Numbered from the stretch's first letter, positions 16,693 through 26,730 are shown. The stretch: 45,727 nt of DNA from an uncultured Burkholderiales bacterium (GCA_902825995.1 CADEDE010000017.1:1-45727), one strand, 5' to 3'. Notes: generated by a model not told the origin, from the letters alone. Translations and numbers: made by a program.

Positions 16693-17658
16693 ATGTTGTC
16701 GAGAACCGCCGATCACCTGTTCTGGATGGCGCGCTATATGGAGCGCGCCGAAAATACCGCGCGCATGCTGGATGTGAACTACCAGATGTCGCTGCTGCCG
16801 CAAACGGCCCAAGAGGCCGAGCAGGGCTGGCGTTCGCTGCTCGGCATCTCCGAGTTGACGGCGCTGTTCGGCGAGCGCCACGCCGAGGTCAGCGCGCGCA
16901 ATGTCATGGATTTCATGGTCAGCGATGCGGGCAATGCGTCGAGCATCGCTTCGTGCGTGCGCGCGGCGCGCGAAAACGCGCGCGCGGTGCGCGGCGCGCT
17001 GACCACCGAGGTGTGGGAAACGCAGAACCAGACCTGGCTCGAATTCAACCGCCTGCTCGCCAGCGGCAATTTCCAGCGCGACCCGAGTTCGCTCTTCGAG
17101 TGGGTCAAATTCCGCTCGCATCTTTCGCGCGGCGTGACCGTGGGCACCATGCTGCAGGACGAAGCCCTGCACTTCCTGCGCATCGGCACCTTCCTCGAGC
17201 GCGCCGACAATACCGCGCGCCTGCTGGACGTGAAATTCCAGAGCCTGGCCGGCGACTATTTCGGTGCCGGCGCGGGAACCGCCGAAGCCCAGGAAGTTGA
17301 CTTCTACCACTGGAGCGCGGTACTGCGCTCGGTCAGCGGCTTCGAGGTCTATCGCAAGGTCTATCGCAACGTGATCCGGCCCGACAAGGTGGCCGAATTG
17401 CTGATCCTGCGCCCTGACATGCCGCGCTCCTTGGCTGCCTGCATGAACGAGGTGGTGGCCAACCTGACCCATGTGGCCAATGCGCAGAGCGGCGAAACCC
17501 TGCGCCGCGCCGGCCGCCTGCGCAGCGACTTGCAATACGGCCGCATCGACGAGATCCTGGCCACCGGGTTGCACGCCTACCTGACGCAATTCCTCGACCG
17601 CGTCGGTGATCTGGGCGTGGGCATCAGCCGCGACTTCCTGGTGCCGATGGCGGCGTAG
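16693..17658 (+). CDS. Alpha-E domain protein (DUF403)
   Basis: A 321-residue, almost entirely helical protein of the alpha-E family, named for its conserved glutamates. The N-terminus MLSRTADHLFWMARYMERAE and the internal repeat-like FLRIGTFLERADNTARLLDV are characteristic. The role is unknown; the family is nearly always encoded next to, or fused with, circularly permuted ATP-grasp proteins and is thought to be a partner subunit. ATG 16693 has a gggagg site directly after the stop of the ATP-grasp gene, so the two are surely co-expressed. It is the last gene of the transglutaminase/ATP-grasp cluster; dusA follows after 25 bp. Confidence 0.9.
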   Translation: MLSRTADHLFWMARYMERAENTARMLDVNYQMSLLPQTAQEAEQGWRSLLGISELTALFGERHAEVSARNVMDFMVSDAGNASSIASCVRAARENARAVRGALTTEVWETQNQTWLEFNRLLASGNFQRDPSSLFEWVKFRSHLSRGVTVGTMLQDEALHFLRIGTFLERADNTARLLDVKFQSLAGDYFGAGAGTAEAQEVDFYHWSAVLRSVSGFEVYRKVYRNVIRPDKVAELLILRPDMPRSLAACMNEVVANLTHVANAQSGETLRRAGRLRSDLQYGRIDEILATGLHAYLTQFLDRVGDLGVGISRDFLVPMAA

Positions 17659-17683
17659 GATCTTGCTCCCAGATCGAGGTCCG

Positions 17684-18694
17684 ATGAATCGACCCCCCAG
17701 TCCCTGGCGCCTGTGCGTCGCCCCGATGCTGGATTGGACGGATCGCCATTGCCGCGTATTCCATCGCCACATCACGCGCCATGCGCGGCTCTACACCGAG
17801 ATGGTCACCACCGGCGCGCTGCTGCATGGCGACGCGCCGCGGCATCTGGATTTCAGCGAGGCCGAGCACCCGGTGGCGTTACAGCTCGGTGGCAGCGAGC
17901 CGGCCGACCTGGCGGTCTGCGCCAAGCTCGCCGCGCAGTGGGGTTACGACGAAGTCAACCTCAATTGCGGCTGCCCGAGCGAGCGCGTGCAGCGCGGGGC
18001 CTTCGGTGCCTGCCTGATGGCCGAGCCCGCACTCGTGGCCGACTGCGTGAAGGCCATGCGCGACGCGACGCCGCTGCCGGTGACGGTGAAGCACCGCATC
18101 GGCATCGACCGCGAGGAGCGCTACGACTTCGTGCGTGATTTCGTCGGCACGGTGGCCGACCGGGGCGGTTGCGAGGTCTTCGTCGTGCACGCGCGCAACG
18201 CCTGGCTGAAAGGCCTGAGCCCGAAAGAGAACCGCGCGGTACCGCCGTTGCGCCACGAGTTCGTCTATCGCCTGAAGCGCGATTTTCCGGCGCTGACCAT
18301 CGTGCTCAACGGCGGTGTCACCGGCAACGACCAGATCGCCGAGCACCTGCGCCATGTCGATGGCGTGATGCTCGGCCGCGAGGCCTATCACCACCCCTGG
18401 CTGATGGCGCAATGGGACCGGCGCTTTCTCGGCGACGACGACGCTGCCGCGCCGACACGCGAGGGCGTCGAGGCTGCGATGGTCGAGTACATGACGGCGC
18501 TGGTGGCGCGTGGCATCGGCTGGCCGCATGCGGCGCGGCACATGCTGGGCCTGGTTCACGGCCTGCCCGGAGCGCGGCGCTGGCGCCAGGTGTGGAGCGA
18601 CCACCGGCTGAGAGACGCGGTGCCTGCGCGGGTGATGCAGCAGGCGCGGCAGGCGATGGCCGTGCGCAGTGCCGAAACCGAGGTGATTGGATGA
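17684..18694 (+). CDS. dusA: tRNA-dihydrouridine(20/20a) synthase DusA
   Basis: A 336-residue FMN enzyme that reduces uridines in the tRNA D-loop to dihydrouridine. The TIM-barrel start WRLCVAPMLDWTDRHCRVFH and YTEMVTTGALLHGD are typical of DusA. So are the active-site loop NLNCGCPSERVQRGAFGACL (catalytic Cys) and HARNAWLKGLSPKENR, which is specific to the DusA subgroup. VLNGGVT and DGVMLGREAYHHPWL bind the cofactor phosphate. ATG 17684 is preceded by a gagg site. It is close enough to the alpha-E gene (25 bp) to share its transcript, though no functional link is evident. Confidence 0.95.
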   Translation: MNRPPSPWRLCVAPMLDWTDRHCRVFHRHITRHARLYTEMVTTGALLHGDAPRHLDFSEAEHPVALQLGGSEPADLAVCAKLAAQWGYDEVNLNCGCPSERVQRGAFGACLMAEPALVADCVKAMRDATPLPVTVKHRIGIDREERYDFVRDFVGTVADRGGCEVFVVHARNAWLKGLSPKENRAVPPLRHEFVYRLKRDFPALTIVLNGGVTGNDQIAEHLRHVDGVMLGREAYHHPWLMAQWDRRFLGDDDAAAPTREGVEAAMVEYMTALVARGIGWPHAARHMLGLVHGLPGARRWRQVWSDHRLRDAVPARVMQQARQAMAVRSAETEVIG

Positions 18695-18789
18695 GTATCG
18701 AATCGACAGCCTGTTTACTGTTCGTTCACACAGCGTTGCCGAAGCGGCTTTGCGGTGCATCAAGCATTTGCGTTCGCCGCCTATGCTCT

Positions 18790-18803
18790 TTGACATTGAG
18801 CAA
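18790..18803 (+). promoter_or_regulatory. FNR/CRP-type half-palindrome upstream of the regulator gene
   Basis: ttgacattgagcaa resembles the TTGAT-N4-ATCAA operator of Fnr-type regulators, with TTGA and CAA kept. It lies 30 bp before the start of a Crp/Fnr-family gene, so autoregulation is possible. The first six bases also equal a perfect sigma-70 -35 box, but no convincing -10 follows at 17 bp. Confidence 0.35.
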
Positions 18804-18832
18804 CCGATGTCCAGCCCCAAGGAGCTAAGCGC

Positions 18833-19561
18833 ATGAATGCATCGTCCATTGCCCCGCAAGAGATCCAGGCCTGGCGCGATAACCTGGTGCTGGTACAGCA
18901 GTTGCTGCCGTTCACACGCCGCGTGGTCCATGCCGGCGATGCGATCTACGAAGGCGGTTCGCCCTTCGCTTACCTGAACCTGATCAATTCAGGGCAGTTC
19001 AAGACCGTGAACTTCACTGCCGACGGCCGTGGCCAGGTGGTCGGCCTGCACTTTCGCGGCGACTGGCTCGGCTTCGATGGCATTGCCGAGGGCCGCTATG
19101 GCTGCGATGCGATCGCGCTGGACACCGGCGAGGTCTGGAGCGTGCGATATGCCGACGTGCTGGCGGCCTGCGCCGGCTCGCCCGAGTTGATGCGCCTGAT
19201 GCACGCGGCCATGAGCCGCCAGATTGCTCGCGGCTGCGATTCGCTGCTGTCGCTGGGCACGCTGCCGGCCGATGCGCGGGTGGCCGACTTCATCAAGGAC
19301 TGGGCCCAGTCGCTCGCTTCACGCGGCCTGCGCACCGACCAGATTACGCTGCACATGACACGCGCCGAGATCGGCAACTACCTGGGCATGACGCTCGAAA
19401 CGGTGAGCCGCGCATTGCGTCGCCTGGCCCAATGCGGCGTGATCCGCTTCGACGAAAAGGGCCGTCGCGACCTGACGATCCCGAGCCTGTCCGCGCTCGA
19501 CGGTTTTATCCGCAGCGCGCTGGAGCAGGGTGGTGGCACGCGCTTGCCGGTAGCCGCCTGA
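18833..19561 (+). CDS. Crp/Fnr family transcriptional regulator
   Basis: A 242-residue regulator with an N-terminal cyclic-nucleotide-binding-like beta barrel (about 20-130: VVHAGDAIYEGGSPFAYLNL, VVGLHFRGDWLGFDGI). A long dimer helix and a winged helix-turn-helix follow (MTRAEIGNYLGMTLETVSRA, about 180-200; Glu and Arg at Fnr-like recognition positions). The N-terminus lacks the cysteine cluster that binds the iron-sulfur cluster in true Fnr, so its signal is unknown. The recognition helix ETVSR suggests TTGA-type targets, and such a site lies in its own upstream region. ATG 18833 has an aaggag site. Convergent with hppA. Confidence 0.88.
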   Translation: MNASSIAPQEIQAWRDNLVLVQQLLPFTRRVVHAGDAIYEGGSPFAYLNLINSGQFKTVNFTADGRGQVVGLHFRGDWLGFDGIAEGRYGCDAIALDTGEVWSVRYADVLAACAGSPELMRLMHAAMSRQIARGCDSLLSLGTLPADARVADFIKDWAQSLASRGLRTDQITLHMTRAEIGNYLGMTLETVSRALRRLAQCGVIRFDEKGRRDLTIPSLSALDGFIRSALEQGGGTRLPVAA

Positions 19562-19573
19562 GCCCCGACCCTT

Positions 19574-19593
19574 CAAGCCGCACCCGCGGCTTG
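19574..19593 (+). terminator. Hairpin after the Crp/Fnr-family gene
   Basis: caagccgc (19574-19581) and gcggcttg (19586-19593) form a perfect 8-bp stem with a 4-base loop, 13 bases after the stop codon. There is no T-run, so it is a weak or factor-dependent stop, or a transcript-stabilising end. Confidence 0.4.
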
Positions 19594-19621
19594 CGGGCCG
19601 ACATGGCGGTGGCCTGCGATG

Positions 19622-19648
19622 AAAAAAGGGCCGACATGAGCCGGCCCT
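19622..19648 (-). terminator. Rho-independent terminator of hppA
   Basis: Read on the minus strand: agggccg, an 8-base spacer, cggccct, then a run of six T. It sits 28 bases after the hppA stop codon, the expected place. Confidence 0.8.
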
Positions 19649-19675
19649 CGGAAATATCGCGCAAGTCAGTGCGAT

Positions 19676-22156
19676 TTACATCAGCTTGACCTCGACGCGG
19701 CGCGCGTCGTCGGCGCTGCCGCCATCGATCTGCTCGGGCTTCTTCAACTCGATGCGGTCTTCGGCGACGCCAGCAGCCTTGAGTGCGTCGCGTACGGCGA
19801 AGGCGCGCTGCTTGGCCAGCTCGGCATTTTTGGCCGGGTCGCCAGTGGCGTCGTGGAAGCCGCTGACCACCAGCTTGCCGGTGCCGGCCTTGGCCGCCGC
19901 GGCGAGGCTGGCGATGCTGTCGGCAGCGTTGGCTGGCAGGGCTGCCTGGCCGCTTTCGAACAGGAACTTGGCCGCAACCGCGGCTGCTGTGGCCACGACC
20001 GGCGCGGCCTGGGTTGCCGGCGTCGCGATGGTTGCAACCGCCGCGGGTGCGGTGGCCACCGCAGCCGCAGCCGCATGCGAGGTTGACGCCTTGGCTGCCA
20101 TGTCCGACGGCAGCAGCGGCACGATCAGCAGGGCCACGATATTGATGATCTTGATCAGCGGGTTGATGGCCGGGCCGGCGGTGTCTTTGTACGGGTCGCC
20201 CACGGTGTCGCCGGTGACGACAGCCTTGTGCGCCTCGCTGCCCTTGCCACCGTGGTGGCCGTCCTCAATGTACTTTTTGGCATTGTCCCAGGCGCCGCCG
20301 CCGGTGCACATCGAGATCGCGACGAACAGGCCGGTGACGATAGTGCCCATCAGCAGCCCGCCGAGCGCGGCCGGGCCGAGCAGCAGGCCGACCAGGACCG
20401 GCACCACCACCGGCAGCAGCGACGGGATGATCATTTCCTTGATCGCCGCCGTGGTCAGCATATCGACCGCACGGCCGTATTCGGGCTTGGCCGTGCCTTC
20501 CATGAGGCCCTTGATCTCCTTGAACTGACGGCGTACTTCGACCACCACCGAGCCGGCGGCGCGGCCGACGGCTTCCATTGCCATCGCACCGAACAGGTAG
20601 GGAATCAGGCCACCGATGAACAGACCGACGATGATTTTCGGGTCGCTCAGATCGAAACTCACGTTCAGGCCGCGGCCTTCGAGCGAGTGCGTGTAATCGG
20701 CAAACAGCACCAGCGCGGCCAGGCCGGCCGAGCCGATGGCGTAGCCCTTGGTGACGGCCTTGGTGGTGTTGCCCACCGCGTCGAGCGGGTCGGTCACGTC
20801 ACGCACGCTTTTCGGCAGCTTCGCCATTTCGGCAATGCCGCCGGCGTTGTCGGTGATCGGGCCATAGGCGTCGAGCGCGACCACGATACCGGCCATGCTC
20901 AGCATCGAGGTGGCGGCCACCGCAATGCCATACAGCCCGGCCAGGTTGTAGGCGACCAGGATCGCGGCGCAGACGAAGAGCACCGGCCAGGCCGTCGAGC
21001 GCATCGACACGCCCAGGCCGGCGATGATGTTGGTGCCGTGGCCGGTGGTCGATGCCTGTGCGATGTGCTGCACCGGACCGTACTGCGTGCCGGTGTAGTA
21101 CTCCGTGATCCACACCAGCGCTGCGGTCAGCACCAGGCCGACGGTGCAGGCGCCGAAGAGTTTCAGGTGCGTGCCTGCACCCAGCGCATCGGTTGGCATC
21201 ACCATCGTGGTGACGAAGTAGAAGGCGATCAGCGACAGCACGCCCGCCACCGCCAACCCCTTGTACAGCGCCGGCATCACGTTCTTCATCCCCGGCGAGG
21301 CCTTGACGAAGCCGCAGCCGATGATCGACGCGATGATCGAGACGGCGCCCAGCAGCAGCGGGTAGATCACCGCTTGCATCGGCGCGGCGCTGACCACCAA
21401 CGCACCCAGCGTCATGGTCGCGATCAGCGTCACCGCGTAGGTCTCGAACAGGTCGGCCGCCATGCCGGCGCAGTCGCCGACGTTGTCGCCGACGTTGTCG
21501 GCGATCACGGCCGGGTTGCGCGGGTCGTCTTCGGGAATGCCGGCTTCGAGTTTTCCCACCAGGTCGGCGCCGACGTCGGCGCCCTTGGTGAAGATGCCGC
21601 CGCCCAGTCGCGCGAAGATCGAAATCAGCGAGGCGCCGAAGGCGAAACCGAGCATCGGCTTCAATGCCGCGGCCAGGCTCTTGTCGGGCGTCATCTGGCC
21701 GTTCATGGTCGTGAACCAGAAGAAGGTGCCCACGCCCAGCAGGCCCAGGCCGACCACCAGCATGCCGGTGATGGCGCCGCCTTTGAACGCGATATTCAAC
21801 GCCGGGCCGATGCCCTGGGTGGCGGCCTGCGCGGTGCGTACGTTGGCGCGCACCGAGACGTTCATGCCGATGAAGCCGCAGGCGCCCGACAGCACGGCGC
21901 CGAGCACGAAGCCCGAGGCCGTGGTGCCGTCCAGGAAGACGGCGATCAGGATCGCCAGCACGACGCCGACGAGGCCGATGGTCTTGTATTGCCGCGCCAG
22001 GTAGGCGGCTGCACCCTGCTGGATGGCGCCGGCGATTTCCTGCATGCGGGCATTGCCCGCGTCCTGTTTCAGGATCCAGCTGCGCTGGATGAAGCCATAC
22101 AAAACTGCGGTAAGACCGCAGGCAAGCGCCAAATAGAGCGCCATGGTGGTGGACAT
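19676..22156 (-). CDS. hppA: Membrane proton-pumping pyrophosphatase with C-terminal OmpA-like domain
   Basis: An 826-residue protein. Residues 1 to about 685 are a 16-helix membrane pyrophosphatase that couples PPi hydrolysis to ion pumping. The catalytic blocks [38 protein letters not shown] and [12 protein letters not shown] are present. [10 protein letters not shown] with Lys466 marks the K+-independent, proton-pumping class; K+-dependent enzymes have Ala there. An Ala/Thr-rich linker (about 685-727) leads to a 99-residue domain resembling OmpA C-terminal peptidoglycan-binding modules. It contains [54 protein letters not shown] and ARRVEVKL. In this family the C-terminus faces the periplasm, which fits cell-wall contact. 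ATG 22156 has a gaggag site. It diverges from the soluble pyrophosphatase gene. Canonical enzymes lack the extra domain. Confidence 0.92.
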   Translation of the reverse strand: MSTTMALYLALACGLTAVLYGFIQRSWILKQDAGNARMQEIAGAIQQGAAAYLARQYKTIGLVGVVLAILIAVFLDGTTASGFVLGAVLSGACGFIGMNVSVRANVRTAQAATQGIGPALNIAFKGGAITGMLVVGLGLLGVGTFFWFTTMNGQMTPDKSLAAALKPMLGFAFGASLISIFARLGGGIFTKGADVGADLVGKLEAGIPEDDPRNPAVIADNVGDNVGDCAGMAADLFETYAVTLIATMTLGALVVSAAPMQAVIYPLLLGAVSIIASIIGCGFVKASPGMKNVMPALYKGLAVAGVLSLIAFYFVTTMVMPTDALGAGTHLKLFGACTVGLVLTAALVWITEYYTGTQYGPVQHIAQASTTGHGTNIIAGLGVSMRSTAWPVLFVCAAILVAYNLAGLYGIAVAATSMLSMAGIVVALDAYGPITDNAGGIAEMAKLPKSVRDVTDPLDAVGNTTKAVTKGYAIGSAGLAALVLFADYTHSLEGRGLNVSFDLSDPKIIVGLFIGGLIPYLFGAMAMEAVGRAAGSVVVEVRRQFKEIKGLMEGTAKPEYGRAVDMLTTAAIKEMIIPSLLPVVVPVLVGLLLGPAALGGLLMGTIVTGLFVAISMCTGGGAWDNAKKYIEDGHHGGKGSEAHKAVVTGDTVGDPYKDTAGPAINPLIKIINIVALLIVPLLPSDMAAKASTSHAAAAAVATAPAAVATIATPATQAAPVVATAAAVAAKFLFESGQAALPANAADSIASLAAAAKAGTGKLVVSGFHDATGDPAKNAELAKQRAFAVRDALKAAGVAEDRIELKKPEQIDGGSADDARRVEVKLM

Positions 22157-22343
22157 GAAGGAGGCTCCTCTTTTGTTTCAGGCCCCGGTGGGGCGCTACT
22201 TCCAGACAACTGCCCCGGCAACAGGCAGTTGCTGAGTCAACCCGCGATGTTACGCGATGCTGGCGACGTGCCTGGGCGAATTTTCCCCACCGGCCTGCGC
22301 GCCGTGGTCAGGGCGCAGCAATCTGAAGAGGATGGATGGCCCG

Positions 22344-22349
22344 TAGAAT
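22344..22349 (+). promoter_or_regulatory. Possible -10 box of ppa
   Basis: TAGAAT matches the sigma-70 -10 consensus at five of six bases and would start transcription about 25 bases before the ppa ATG. The -35 region is weak. It lies in the 225-bp space between the divergent hppA and ppa genes, which must hold both promoters. Confidence 0.35.
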
Positions 22350-22381
22350 TCGGGTTATCCCTGAATCACCCGAGCCGCGAC

Positions 22382-22912
22382 ATGAGCTTGCATGAAGTAT
22401 CGCCAGGCGCCAAGGCGCCCGATGAATTCAATGTGATCATCGAAATCCCGATGAACGCCGATCCGATCAAGTACGAAGTCGATAAGGCCAGCGGCGCCTT
22501 GTTCGTCGATCGTTTCATGACCACGGCGATGCATTACCCGTGCAACTACGGCTATGTCCCGCGCACCTTGTCGGACGACGGCGACCCGGTCGATGTGCTG
22601 GTGATCACGCCGTTTGCGCTGACCCCGGGCGTGGTGGTGAAGTGCCGGCCGATCGGCATCCTGAAAATGCAAGACGAGGCCGGCGGCGATGCGAAAGTGC
22701 TGGCCGTACCGACCTCGAAGATCCTGCCGATGTACGACCACTGGCAAAAACCTGCCGATGTGAACCCGATGCGATTGAATGCGATCCAGCATTTCTTCGA
22801 GCACTACAAAGACCTCGAACCGAAGAAGTGGGTCAAGGTGGTCGGTTGGGATGGGCCCGAGGCTGCGAAGAAGGAAATTGCCGACGGGATGGCGCACTGG
22901 GCCGCCAAGTGA
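22382..22912 (+). CDS. ppa: Soluble inorganic pyrophosphatase (family I)
   Basis: A 176-residue cytoplasmic Mg2+-dependent enzyme that hydrolyses pyrophosphate from biosynthetic reactions. Typical blocks are [40 protein letters not shown] and [12 protein letters not shown], the last being the metal-binding D-x-D-P-V-D signature. [13 protein letters not shown] is near the C-terminus. Length matches the E. coli enzyme (176 residues). It is divergent from the membrane pyrophosphatase gene, so energy-wasting and energy-conserving PPi hydrolysis are encoded back to back. Its stop codon abuts that of the convergent acyltransferase gene with no spacer. Confidence 0.96.
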   Translation: MSLHEVSPGAKAPDEFNVIIEIPMNADPIKYEVDKASGALFVDRFMTTAMHYPCNYGYVPRTLSDDGDPVDVLVITPFALTPGVVVKCRPIGILKMQDEAGGDAKVLAVPTSKILPMYDHWQKPADVNPMRLNAIQHFFEHYKDLEPKKWVKVVGWDGPEAAKKEIADGMAHWAAK

Positions 22913-24079
22913 TCAGCCCGGCTTGAACGGGTTGCGCTCGTTCAGTTCATCGACATAGGCGCCGACCCCGGCGCCTTCCTGTTGCAGGAAGGCGCTGACG
23001 GCAGATGCGAAGCGCTGATCGGCCAACCAATGTGCCGACACCGTCTTTGCCGGCAGCAGGCCGCGCGCCATCTTGTGCTCGCCCTGCGCGCCGCCTTCGA
23101 AGCGCAGGTAGCCGTGGGCGATGCACCAGGCCAGTGGTTGGTGGTAGCAGGCGTCGAAATGCAGGCAGGGCACATGGGCGACGGCGCCCCAGTAGCGGCC
23201 GTAGGCGACGCGGCGTTGCCGGTTCAGTGCGATCAGCGATGCGGCGATGCGCTGGCCGCCGAGCCGCGCGACGAACATCAACCAGGGTTGGGGCATCGTG
23301 CGCGCGATTTCTTCGAAGAAAGCACGCGTAAGGTAGGGTGTCGAGCGGTGTGCATGGTAGGTGAGGGTGTAGCAGCGGTAGAAAAAATCCCAGGCTGCCG
23401 CGTCGATCGACGCGCCTTCGAGTGTTTCGTAGCTGACGCCGACCTCAACCACACGGCGCCGCTCCTGGGCGATCTTCTTGCGCTTGTCACGCTGCAGGTT
23501 GCGTGTGAAGTCGTTGAAATCGGCGTAGGGCTCCGGCGCGCGGTTGTGCCAATGAAATTGCACGCCATCGCGTTGCATCCAGGCCCCCCGCTCGCAGGCC
23601 GCACGGTCGGCGTCCGACAGGAATAGCAGATGCACGGACGACAAGCCTCGCTGGCGTGCGAGGGCAAGGATCGCCTGCAATAACATATCGCGCGCAGCAT
23701 CGTTGACGGCCAGCAGCCGCGAGCCCGGCACGGGGGTGAATGGGACCGCGCCCAGCAGCTTGGGGTAGTAGGCCAGTCCGTGGTGCCGGTAGGCATCGGC
23801 CCAGGCCCGGTCGAAGACATATTCGCCGTAGGAATGGGCCTTCAGGTACAGCGCGCAGGCGGCAAGCAGTACGCCCCGGTGCTCGACCGTGAGCCAGACC
23901 GGCGCCCAGCCGGTATCGGCGATCGCGCTGCCCGAGCGATGCAGCGCACTCAGGTACTCGTGGCGCAGAAAGGGCGTTGGTGCATCCTGCAATTCGAGCA
24001 ATGCATTCCAGGCTTCGGCGTCGAGGGCGGACGGGTCGTCGTGGGCCCGGATGACATAATTCGTCGCATCGTTTTCCAC
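22913..24079 (-). CDS. DUF482/FemAB-like GNAT acyltransferase family protein
   Basis: A 388-residue protein of the family annotated as peptidogalycan biosynthesis protein (PF04339, related to FemAB/GNAT acyltransferases). Markers are APTPFLRHEYLSALHRSGS near the start, AWADAYRHHGLAYYPKLLGA, PEPYADFNDFTRNLQRDKRK and FYRCYTLTYHAHRSTPYLTR. ACYHQPLAWCIAHGYLRFEG and QGEHKMARGLLPAKTVSAHW complete the set. The biochemical role is unproven. It starts at GTG 24079, with nadE starting at GTG 24095 on the other strand, so only 15 bp separate the two starts. Its end abuts ppa. Confidence 0.85.
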   Translation of the reverse strand: MENDATNYVIRAHDDPSALDAEAWNALLELQDAPTPFLRHEYLSALHRSGSAIADTGWAPVWLTVEHRGVLLAACALYLKAHSYGEYVFDRAWADAYRHHGLAYYPKLLGAVPFTPVPGSRLLAVNDAARDMLLQAILALARQRGLSSVHLLFLSDADRAACERGAWMQRDGVQFHWHNRAPEPYADFNDFTRNLQRDKRKKIAQERRRVVEVGVSYETLEGASIDAAAWDFFYRCYTLTYHAHRSTPYLTRAFFEEIARTMPQPWLMFVARLGGQRIAASLIALNRQRRVAYGRYWGAVAHVPCLHFDACYHQPLAWCIAHGYLRFEGGAQGEHKMARGLLPAKTVSAHWLADQRFASAVSAFLQQEGAGVGAYVDELNERNPFKPG

Positions 24080-24094
24080 TCAGCAGGCTCCGAC

Positions 24095-25777
24095 GTGATC
24101 AAGGTTGCGCTGGCTCAGATCAACGCCACCGTCGGTGACCTGGCGGGCAATGCGCGCTGCATTGTCGATGCTGCACGTCGTGCCCATGCCGCAGGCGCAC
24201 AACTGCTGGTGAGCCCCGAACTCGCGCTGTGCGGCTACCCGCCGGAAGACTTGCTGCTGCGTCCGGCCTTCATGCAAGCCTGTGCCGACGCGCTAGTGGG
24301 CATCGCCGCTGAGTTGGCATCGTGCGAGGGCTTGTCGGTACTGGTCGGGCATCCGCACCAGTTCGGCGATCGCGGCGATGTCAGAACCAAATCCACCGCG
24401 TCGCCGCTGCGTTTCAATGCGGCCTCCCTGCTGGCGGGCGGGCGCATTGTCGGCACTTACTGCAAGCGCGAGTTGCCGAACTACCAGGTCTTCGACGAGC
24501 GGCGCTACTTCGCATCGGGCCGCGATGCAGGCCACGGTCCCCTGGTATTCGCCGTGGGCGACGTCAAGGTCGGTGTGCTGATCTGCGAAGACGCCTGGTT
24601 CGACGAGCCTGCGCAGTCGGCCAAGGCCGCCGGCGCGCAGGTGCTGGCGGTCATCAATGCCTCGCCTTTTCATCTCGACAAAGCCGACGAGCGCGAGCAG
24701 CGCATGGCCGAACGGGCGAGGGCGGTCGGCCTGCCGCTGCTCTACGCGCATCTGGTGGGCGGCCAGGACGAGGTGGTGTTCGACGGGGCATCGTTCGCGC
24801 TCGATGCGCAAGGTGCGCTGCGCATGCGCGCGCCGAGCTTCGCCGAAGCGCTGGCCATGATCGAGATCGATGGGAATGATCTGCGCGGCGAAGTCGCTGA
24901 AGTGCCTTTGCAGGAGGCGCAGGCCTGGTCGGCGCTGGTCGCCGGGGTGCGCGATTACGTCGGCAAGAATGGTTTTCCCGGTGCGATCATCGGCTTGTCG
25001 GGCGGTGTCGATTCGGCTTTGGTGCTGGCGGTGGCGGTGGACGCACTCGGCGCCGACAAGGTTCGCGCGGTGATGATGCCGTCGCCCTACACCGCCGACA
25101 TCTCGTGGATCGACGCCCGCGAGATGGCGCTGCGGCTCGGTGTGCGTTACGACGAGATCCCGATTGCGCCGATGTTCGACGCCTTCCGCGCCAGCCTGGC
25201 AGACCAGTTCGCGGGCCTGTCCGAAGACACCACCGAAGAAAATATCCAGGCCCGCATCCGCGGCACGCTGCTGATGGCCTTGTCGAACAAGACCGGCGCG
25301 ATCGTGCTGACCACCGGCAACAAGAGCGAGATGGCCACTGGCTACTGCACGCTGTACGGTGACATGGCCGGCGGCTTCGCGGTCATCAAGGACGTGGCCA
25401 AAACCCTGGTTTATCGCCTGTGCGACTGGAAGAACCGCCAGGCCACGCGGCGCACCGACGGCTCGATCGGACCGGTGATTCCCGAGCGCATCCTGACACG
25501 CGCGCCGTCGGCCGAACTACGCCTTAACCAGACCGACCAGGACAGCCTGCCTCCCTACGAGGTGCTCGACGCGATCCTGGCGCTGTACATGGAAGACGAC
25601 CGCAGTGTCGAGGACATCGTCGCGGCCGGCTACGAGCGCGCTATCGTCGAGCGTGTGACGCGCCTGATCAAGACCAACGAATACAAACGGCGCCAGGCGC
25701 CAGTGGGCATCCGCATCACGCACCGCGCCTTTGGCCGCGATTGGCGCTACCCCATCACGTCGAAATTCCGTGCTTAA
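24095..25777 (+). CDS. nadE: Glutamine-dependent NAD+ synthetase
   Basis: A 560-residue two-domain enzyme that converts deamido-NAD+ to NAD+ using glutamine nitrogen. The N-terminal nitrilase-type glutaminase has its triad: E42 (SPELALCGYPPED), K124 (CKRELPNYQVFDE) and C164 (LICEDAWF). The C-terminal synthetase has the ATP pyrophosphatase loop LSGGVDSA at about 302, plus TTGNKSEMATGYCTLYGDMA and the Arg/Lys-rich tail. Start GTG 24095 is chosen because VIKVALAQINATVGDLAGNA is the family N-terminus and upstream sequence belongs to the divergent gene. A PII gene follows 33 bp downstream. PII proteins are reported to control NadE in some proteobacteria, which makes the pairing meaningful. Confidence 0.95.
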   Translation: MIKVALAQINATVGDLAGNARCIVDAARRAHAAGAQLLVSPELALCGYPPEDLLLRPAFMQACADALVGIAAELASCEGLSVLVGHPHQFGDRGDVRTKSTASPLRFNAASLLAGGRIVGTYCKRELPNYQVFDERRYFASGRDAGHGPLVFAVGDVKVGVLICEDAWFDEPAQSAKAAGAQVLAVINASPFHLDKADEREQRMAERARAVGLPLLYAHLVGGQDEVVFDGASFALDAQGALRMRAPSFAEALAMIEIDGNDLRGEVAEVPLQEAQAWSALVAGVRDYVGKNGFPGAIIGLSGGVDSALVLAVAVDALGADKVRAVMMPSPYTADISWIDAREMALRLGVRYDEIPIAPMFDAFRASLADQFAGLSEDTTEENIQARIRGTLLMALSNKTGAIVLTTGNKSEMATGYCTLYGDMAGGFAVIKDVAKTLVYRLCDWKNRQATRRTDGSIGPVIPERILTRAPSAELRLNQTDQDSLPPYEVLDAILALYMEDDRSVEDIVAAGYERAIVERVTRLIKTNEYKRRQAPVGIRITHRAFGRDWRYPITSKFRA

Positions 25778-25795
25778 ATTCGACCAGTCCCCTGA

Positions 25796-26727
<932 letters not shown>

Positions 26728-26730
26728 CGC

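Noticed and set aside
18790-18818. TTGACA as the -35 box of a promoter for the Crp/Fnr gene
   Set aside because: No -10-like sequence 16-18 bp downstream; the region there is ccagcccc followed by the ribosome site.
20228-22381. A very long open frame antisense to hppA leading into ppa
   Set aside because: It is His/Gln/Arg/Asp-rich shadow coding of the Ala/Gly/Ile-rich pyrophosphatase. Real ppa homology begins only at ATG 22382.
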